Below, piece by piece: positions 15,006 through 19,665 of a stretch of DNA of 19,665 nucleotides. The translations under genes and the position numbers were made by a program. Each line of letters starts with the position of its first letter. The stretch's first letter is position 1. Under the pieces are notes generated by a model. The model saw only the letters and a list, made by a program, of their open reading frames with translations, ran no database searches and was not told the origin of the DNA. This DNA is from Bacillota bacterium (GTDB lineage: Bacteria > Bacillota > Clostridia > Oscillospirales > Ruminococcaceae), in NCBI GenBank assembly GCA_023394255.1, contig JAEXAZ010000188.1, positions 1 through 19,665 of the forward strand. Direction: 5' to 3'.

Positions 15006-15980
15006 TCAGCATTGTTCCGGATTCGCGGCGAGCACGTCCGCGGCAAGCCGCTCGGCGTCGGCATAGGTGCAGAGCGCCCCGCTCTGCTTGCGGAAGGAGG
15101 GCGCGCCGCGCATCCCTTTCATATACCAGGCCGCATGCTTGCGTACTTCCCGCATGCCCTGCTGTTCGCCTTTATAGTCGCAGACCAGGCGGATGTGGCG
15201 CAGCATGACCGCCATCCGTTCGGGCAGATAAGGCACCGGAACCGATTCCCCGCCGGTCAGATAGCGGGCAACCTGCCCAAACAGCCACGGGCTGCCGAGC
15301 GCTCCGCGCCCGATCATCACAAGATCACATTTTGTATATTCGTACATATTAATTACAGATTGGACATCGATGCAGTCGCCGTTGCCGATGACGGGAATCG
15401 AAACGGCCTGTTTTACGGCGGCGATGATGTCCAAATCCACCGGCGGCTGATAAAACTGCTGCCGGGTGCGCCCGTGGACGGTGAGGGCGGCCGCGCCGCT
15501 CCGCTCCATGATGCGGGCGAATTCCACGGCGTTGACGTTTTCATCGTCCCAGCCCTTGCGGAATTTCACCGTAACGGGCAGGGGTACCGCTTTCACGACC
15601 GCCTCGGTGATTTTTCCGGCGAGGACAGGGTTTTTCATCAGCGCCGAACCGCCGCCGTTCCCGGCGATTTTCGGCGCGGGGCAGCCCATATTCAGGTCTA
15701 TAATGTCCGGCTGGAATTCCAGCGCTTTCACCGCCGCTTCCGCCAGAATTTCCGGCTCATCGCCGAACAGCTGCACGGCAATGGGACGTTCCGCGTCGGT
15801 AACGCCGAGCAGGGCGGCGGTTTTCCGGTCGGAAAAATGCATGCCTTTCGCCGACGCCATTTCGCCCACCATATAGGCGGCGCCGAAGCTTTTGCAGATT
15901 TCGCGGAACGCGCGGTCGGTAACGCCCGCCATGGGAGCGAGCGCAGCAGTGCGGGGGATTTCAAGATTTCCCAGTTTCAT
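15006..15980 (-). CDS. dusB: tRNA-dihydrouridine synthase (DusB/NifR3 type)
   Basis: 324 residues. An FMN enzyme that reduces specific uridines in the tRNA D-loop. The TIM barrel opens with APMAGVTDRAFREICK; the catalytic cysteine is C100 in LNMGCPAPKIAGNGGGSALM. TVHGRTRQQFY, IPVIGNGDC and MIGRGALGSPWLF are the later FMN and phosphate-binding blocks, and a C-terminal helical tRNA-binding domain follows. The ATG at 15980 is preferred because GGAGG lies five bases upstream; an upstream in-frame TTG (15992) overlaps that ribosome binding site. First gene of a two-gene unit with trmB, with its own promoter facing away from polA. Confidence 0.94.
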   Translation of the reverse strand: MKLGNLEIPRTAALAPMAGVTDRAFREICKSFGAAYMVGEMASAKGMHFSDRKTAALLGVTDAERPIAVQLFGDEPEILAEAAVKALEFQPDIIDLNMGCPAPKIAGNGGGSALMKNPVLAGKITEAVVKAVPLPVTVKFRKGWDDENVNAVEFARIMERSGAAALTVHGRTRQQFYQPPVDLDIIAAVKQAVSIPVIGNGDCIDVQSVINMYEYTKCDLVMIGRGALGSPWLFGQVARYLTGGESVPVPYLPERMAVMLRHIRLVCDYKGEQQGMREVRKHAAWYMKGMRGAPSFRKQSGALCTYADAERLAADVLAANPEQC

Positions 15981-16011
15981 GGGCGCCTCCAAGAAAATTC
16001 AAAAATTGCAC

Positions 16012-16040
16012 ATTATATACTAACAGAAATTTGACTGCAA
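16012..16040 (-). promoter_or_regulatory. Promoter of dusB-trmB
   Basis: On the minus strand TTGCAG (16040-16035) and a perfect TATAAT (16017-16012) are separated by exactly 17 bases. The leader would be about 25 bases. Its -35 hexamer overlaps the last two bases of the polA -35 hexamer on the other strand. Confidence 0.72.
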
Positions 16041-16061
16041 GGCAATGTTTTGTGTTATAAT
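16031..16061 (+). promoter_or_regulatory. Promoter of polA
   Basis: TTGACT (16031-16036) and a perfect TATAAT (16056-16061) are 19 bases apart, longer than ideal, but TG at 16053-16054 gives an extended -10. Transcription would start near 16068, leaving about 60 bases of leader before polA. It overlaps the divergent dusB promoter. Confidence 0.62.
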
Positions 16062-16129
16062 GTCATATGTATGAAAATTTACAGACTCATTTTGCGCCCA
16101 GATGGATGGCGTTCAGATAGGAGACGGAC

Positions 16130-18706
16130 ATGAAACTTCTGGCAATTGACGGCAACAGCATTCTGAACCGCGCTTTTTACGGGATCAAAACGCTGACGAC
16201 GAAGGACGGCGAATTCACAAACGGAATCTACGGTTTTTTAAGCATCCTGCGCAAGCTGCTGGACGAGGTGCAGCCGGACGCGGTTGCCTGCGCGTTCGAC
16301 CTGCGGGCGCCCACCTTCCGCCACAAGATGTATGACGGGTACAAGGCGCAGCGCAAGGGGATGCCCGATGAGCTTGCCTCCCAGCTTCAGCCGCTCAAAG
16401 ACCTGCTGGCGGCGCTGGGCTATCAGATCGTCACCTGCGAGGGCTATGAGGCGGACGATATCCTCGGGACGCTGGCGAAATCCTCCGCTGATTCGGGAAA
16501 TGAATGCGTCATCGCAACGGGGGACCGCGACAGCCTGCAGCTGGTGGGCGGCGCGGTCAGCGTGCGCCTTGCCACCACAAAAGCGGGACAGCCCGCGTCT
16601 ACCCTGTATGATGTGGATGCTGTAAAGGAAAAATACGGGGTCGCGCCCGAGCAGCTTATTGATGTGAAAGCGCTGATGGGAGACGCGTCCGACAATATCC
16701 CCGGCGTGGCGGGAATCGGCGAAAAGACCGCGCTCGACCTGATCATGCGCTTTCACGATCTGGATGCGATTTACGCGCAGCTTGACACGATCGACATTAA
16801 GCCGGGTGTGCGCACCAAACTGCAAAACGGCAGGGAGATGGCCTATATGAGCCGTGATCTGGCGCGCATCTGCTGCGAGGTGCCGGTTGCAACCGATGTG
16901 GCGGGCTATCTGCCGCGGCAGGCCGACCAGCAGGCCGCGGCCAACCTGTTTGCGCGGTTCGAAATGTTTACCATGCAGAACAAGTGGGGCATCACCGCGC
17001 AGGGTGTTGCCGCGCCGAAAACGGCGAAGGTCCCCGGCAAATCGCTCCAGGTCGTCTGCGATGGGATTCAGCCGGAGAAATTTACCGGGCAGCAGGTGGA
17101 CGTTGTCTGCGATTTTTCAGCGGACGGCGCGCTTTCGGGTGCGGCTGCTGTGGCGGGCGGAACCCTTTTGCTGCTGGACGGAGAGGCCGCGCACCGGCTG
17201 GTGGTTTCCGGCGTCCGTCTGCGGGCCTGGAGCAGCAAACCGCTCTATAAATATGCGTATAAAAACGATATAAATATACAAAGCGTTGCATTTGACGGCG
17301 AGTTGGCGGCATATCTCCTGAGCCCTACCAGCGCGTCCTATGAGATGGAACAGCTCGCGGCGCAGTATGAAGTTGCTCCGCGCGCGCTGGAAGGTAAAAT
17401 TCCCGAGTGCTTTGCGTCCCTTGCGGTGCGGGGCGCGCTGATGACGCCGCTGTTCGACAGGCTGGCTGACCTGATTGCCGGAGCAAAACAGGATCATCTG
17501 CTTTTTGAGATTGAACAGCCGCTCGCGCGAGTGCTCGCTTCCATGGAACACGAAGGTTTTACGCTGGATACCGACGCCCTGCGGGAGTACGGGGTGGATC
17601 TGGACAAGCGTCTGGAGGAGTTGCAGGACGGCATCTATCAGATGGCGGGGCATGAATTTAACATCAATTCGCCCAAACAATTGGGAGAGGTCCTGTTTGT
17701 GGATTTGATGCTTCCCGCAAAGAAAAAGACCAAAAGCGGTTATTCCACCAATGCGGACGTCCTGGAATCCCTGCGCGGAAAGCATCCGATCATCGAGTCC
17801 ATTCTGGAATACCGCAAGCTGGCCAAGCTGAAATCCACCTATGTGGACGGGCTGATCAAAGTGGTGGACGAGGACGGGCGGGTGCGCTCCACCTTCCAGC
17901 AGACCGAGACCCGGACGGGCCGCATCAGCTCGACGGAACCGAACCTCCAGAATATCCCGATCCGCACCAAAGAGGGCAGCCGGCTGCGCCGGTTTTTCCG
18001 CGCGCGCCCCGGCTGGAAGCTGCTGGACGCCGACTATTCGCAGATCGAACTGCGGGTTCTGGCGGACCTTGCGGACGATCAGAATATGATCGCGGCATTC
18101 CGGAACGGCGAGGATATCCACACTACCACGGCGGCGCAGGTGTTCGGGATGCCGGAGCTGATGGTCACGCCGCTCATGCGCTCCCGCGCGAAGGCGGTCA
18201 ATTTCGGGATTGTCTACGGCATCGGTGCGTTTTCCCTGTCGCAGGACATCGGCGTTTCCGTCGCCGAGGCGGACAGCTATATCAAGAGCTATCTGGCGCA
18301 TTATGCGGGGGTCAAACGCTATATGGAGGAGACCATCCGGCTGGCGCGTGAAAACGGATATGTCACGACAAAGTTCGGCCGCAGGCGTTACCTGCCCGAG
18401 CTTGCCGCGTCCAACAAGGTGACGCAGGCATTCGGGGAGCGTGTCGCGCGCAATACGCCGATTCAGGGCACCGCGGCGGATATCATCAAAATCGCGATGG
18501 TGCGCGTGTTTGAACGGCTGCAAAAGGAGCATCTGAAAGCGAAACTGATCTTGCAGGTACACGATGAACTGCTGGTGGAGGCTCCGCAGGAGGAGGCCGC
18601 GATGGCCGCCATCATCCTGCAGGAGGAGATGGAGCATGCCATTTCCCTGAAGGTGCCGCTGGAGGCGGATGTCAACACGGGTGAAAACTGGCTGGAGGCA
18701 AAATAA
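16130..18706 (+). CDS. polA: DNA polymerase I
   Basis: 858 residues. It fills gaps, removes RNA primers and acts in repair. Residues 1 to about 290 are the 5'-3' exonuclease (D7 in AIDGNSILNRAFYG; GDASDNIPGVAGIGEKTA helix-hairpin-helix). About 300-450 is the 3'-5' exonuclease-like domain, but the FDTET metal motif is missing, so proofreading is probably absent, as in many Bacillus and Thermus relatives. The polymerase domain has RTGRISSTEPNLQNIP, catalytic D635 in DADYSQIELR, the O-helix RSRAKAVNFGIVYG with F692, and D812-E813 in QVHDELLVE. ATAGGAG (16117-16123) sets the start. An AT-rich patch near 17245-17280, including two rare-looking ATA codons, stands out from the gene. The stop is 16 bases before rimI. 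Confidence 0.97.
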   Translation: MKLLAIDGNSILNRAFYGIKTLTTKDGEFTNGIYGFLSILRKLLDEVQPDAVACAFDLRAPTFRHKMYDGYKAQRKGMPDELASQLQPLKDLLAALGYQIVTCEGYEADDILGTLAKSSADSGNECVIATGDRDSLQLVGGAVSVRLATTKAGQPASTLYDVDAVKEKYGVAPEQLIDVKALMGDASDNIPGVAGIGEKTALDLIMRFHDLDAIYAQLDTIDIKPGVRTKLQNGREMAYMSRDLARICCEVPVATDVAGYLPRQADQQAAANLFARFEMFTMQNKWGITAQGVAAPKTAKVPGKSLQVVCDGIQPEKFTGQQVDVVCDFSADGALSGAAAVAGGTLLLLDGEAAHRLVVSGVRLRAWSSKPLYKYAYKNDINIQSVAFDGELAAYLLSPTSASYEMEQLAAQYEVAPRALEGKIPECFASLAVRGALMTPLFDRLADLIAGAKQDHLLFEIEQPLARVLASMEHEGFTLDTDALREYGVDLDKRLEELQDGIYQMAGHEFNINSPKQLGEVLFVDLMLPAKKKTKSGYSTNADVLESLRGKHPIIESILEYRKLAKLKSTYVDGLIKVVDEDGRVRSTFQQTETRTGRISSTEPNLQNIPIRTKEGSRLRRFFRARPGWKLLDADYSQIELRVLADLADDQNMIAAFRNGEDIHTTTAAQVFGMPELMVTPLMRSRAKAVNFGIVYGIGAFSLSQDIGVSVAEADSYIKSYLAHYAGVKRYMEETIRLARENGYVTTKFGRRRYLPELAASNKVTQAFGERVARNTPIQGTAADIIKIAMVRVFERLQKEHLKAKLILQVHDELLVEAPQEEAAMAAIILQEEMEHAISLKVPLEADVNTGENWLEAK

Positions 18707-18722
18707 CAATCGGGTGGTTAAC

Positions 18723-19163
18723 ATGACAATTGCAGCGATGACGATGGAAGATGTGCCGGAGGTTGCGGCACTGGAAAAGCAGTGTTTTTCGCAGCCGTGG
18801 AGCGCGCAGGTTCTGGAGGCCGAGCTCGGAAATCCCAATTCCGTGTTTCTGGTGGCAACGGAGACGGGCCGGCTGGCGGGCTACGCGGGGATGCACCGGG
18901 TGATGGACGAGGGCTACCTGTTTAACGTCGCGGTGGACGGCGGATTCCGGCGCCGGGGTGTCGCGACGGCGCTGGTGGAAAAGCTGGTGGAATTTGCAAA
19001 GGAAAAACGGATGGGGTTTCTGACGCTGGAAGTCCGGGAAGGAAACGCCGTTGCGATTGCGCTCTATCAAAAATTGGGATTTGGCGAAGTGGGGCGGCGG
19101 AAACGGTTCTATGTGAACCCGGTGGAAGACGCCGTACTGATGACAAAATTTATCCAGAGATAG
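18723..19163 (+). CDS. rimI: Ribosomal protein S18 alanine N-acetyltransferase
   Basis: 146 residues, a single GNAT domain of normal RimI length. It acetylates the N-terminal alanine of ribosomal protein S18 with acetyl-CoA. The acetyl-CoA loop RRRGVAT lies at 76-82; E103 (TLEVREGN) and Y115 (ALYQKLGF) fall at the positions of the proposed catalytic residues of enterobacterial RimI. The ATG at 18723 is chosen because the GNAT fold then starts at once; in-frame starts further upstream lie in the polA end, and the GGTGG before it is a modest ribosome binding site. Sitting between polA and tsaD; rimI next to tsaD is a common arrangement, which supports this over other GNATs. Confidence 0.9.
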   Translation: MTIAAMTMEDVPEVAALEKQCFSQPWSAQVLEAELGNPNSVFLVATETGRLAGYAGMHRVMDEGYLFNVAVDGGFRRRGVATALVEKLVEFAKEKRMGFLTLEVREGNAVAIALYQKLGFGEVGRRKRFYVNPVEDAVLMTKFIQR

Positions 19164-19208
19164 ACAGCCGGGGGGATAATCCGGCGGGATAGCGGGGAAC
19201 ATATAGTG

Positions 19209-19665
19209 ATGAAAATTCTTGCAATTGAAAGCTCCTGTGACGAGACCGCGGCGGCGGTCGTTGAAGATGGGCGGAAGATCTGTTCGTCCGTAATCAATAC
19301 GCAGGTCGCGGAGCACAGGAAATACGGCGGCGTCGTGCCGGAAATTGCGTCGCGCAGACATACGGAAAACATTGTGCAGGTGGTGCAGGGCGCGCTGGAT
19401 GAGGCGGGCTGTACGCTCGGCAGTGTGGATGCGGTCGCGGTTACGGCGGCGCCGGGACTGATCGGGGCGCTGCTGGTCGGTGTGAATTATGCGAAAGGGC
19501 TGGCAATGGCCGCGCATAAGCCGCTGATTCCGGTGCATCATATTCGCGGGCACATTGCGGCGAATTATCTGGCGCATCCCGGCCTCAAGCCTCCTTTTTT
19601 GTGCCTTGTGGTATCCGGAGGCCACAGCCATATTGTGGAGGTGCGGGATTACACGGATTATCATG
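19209..19665 (+). CDS. tsaD: tRNA threonylcarbamoyladenosine transferase TsaD (N-terminal part, cut by window edge)
   Basis: 152 codons are visible and the frame remains open at the last base; full TsaD proteins are about 340 residues. With TsaB and TsaE it transfers threonylcarbamoyl to A37 of ANN-decoding tRNAs. The protein starts MKILAIESSCDETAAAVV, the ASKHA phosphate-binding strand, and continues with YGGVVPEIASRRH and the metal ligands H111 and H115 in HHIRGH, then VVSGGHSH. A GTG one codon upstream (19206) is an alternative start; GGGGA lies about 11 bases before the ATG. It follows rimI by 45 bases, with no terminator between. tsaB and tsaE are not seen before it. Confidence 0.95.
   Translation, partial: MKILAIESSCDETAAAVVEDGRKICSSVINTQVAEHRKYGGVVPEIASRRHTENIVQVVQGALDEAGCTLGSVDAVAVTAAPGLIGALLVGVNYAKGLAMAAHKPLIPVHHIRGHIAANYLAHPGLKPPFLCLVVSGGHSHIVEVRDYTDYH

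Noticed and set aside
17117..18838. 573-codon open frame on the minus strand opposite polA
   Set aside because: Shadow of the GC-rich polA coding sequence; the translation has low-complexity Arg/His/Gln-rich character and no recognisable motif.

Overview
The window reads as ordinary chromosomal DNA from a GC-rich low-branching Gram-positive anaerobe (Bacillota, class Clostridia, most like Oscillospiraceae/Ruminococcaceae). The reasons are strong GGAGG-type ribosome binding sites, TTGACA/TATAAT promoters and compact intrinsic terminators, the ArgJ (recycling) arginine pathway, a proofreading-deficient PolA, and Clostridia-type DUF1638 and flavin reductase proteins. The genus is inference. No mobile element, CRISPR array, rRNA or tRNA was seen, and almost every base is accounted for by a recognisable housekeeping gene.

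Layout. 60-659 (-): a DUF1638 protein. 876-2123 (+): the ribosome-associated GTPase hflX, divergent from DUF1638, with a structured leader. 2162-2662 (-): a small flavin reductase family protein, convergent with hflX. 2910-10909 (+): a seven-gene arginine operon in the order argG-argH-argC-argJ-argB-argD-argF. It opens with a sigma-A-type promoter and an ARG-box-like element, contains a hairpin plus T-tract between argG and argH, and closes with a near-perfect intrinsic terminator. Together the seven enzymes convert glutamate to arginine; ArgJ recycles the acetyl group, so no separate argA is required.

11048-14249 (+): a lipoprotein of the cobalamin/Fe-siderophore substrate-binding type, followed after 29 bp by ilvB and ilvN (acetolactate synthase), with a strong promoter only in front of the lipoprotein gene. 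14306-15980 (-): dusB-trmB, a two-gene tRNA-modification unit that shares a terminator stem with ilvN. 16130-19665 (+): polA-rimI-tsaD, divergent from dusB across overlapping promoters; tsaD runs off the window edge.

I did not find a clear undescribed system. The most interesting points are regulatory: the hflX leader with short ORFs and hairpins, competing hairpins in the flavin reductase leader, the argG/argH internal hairpin, and the lone binding-protein gene with an acidic tail that seems to drive ilvBN. The Cys-rich DUF1638 protein has no assigned function.
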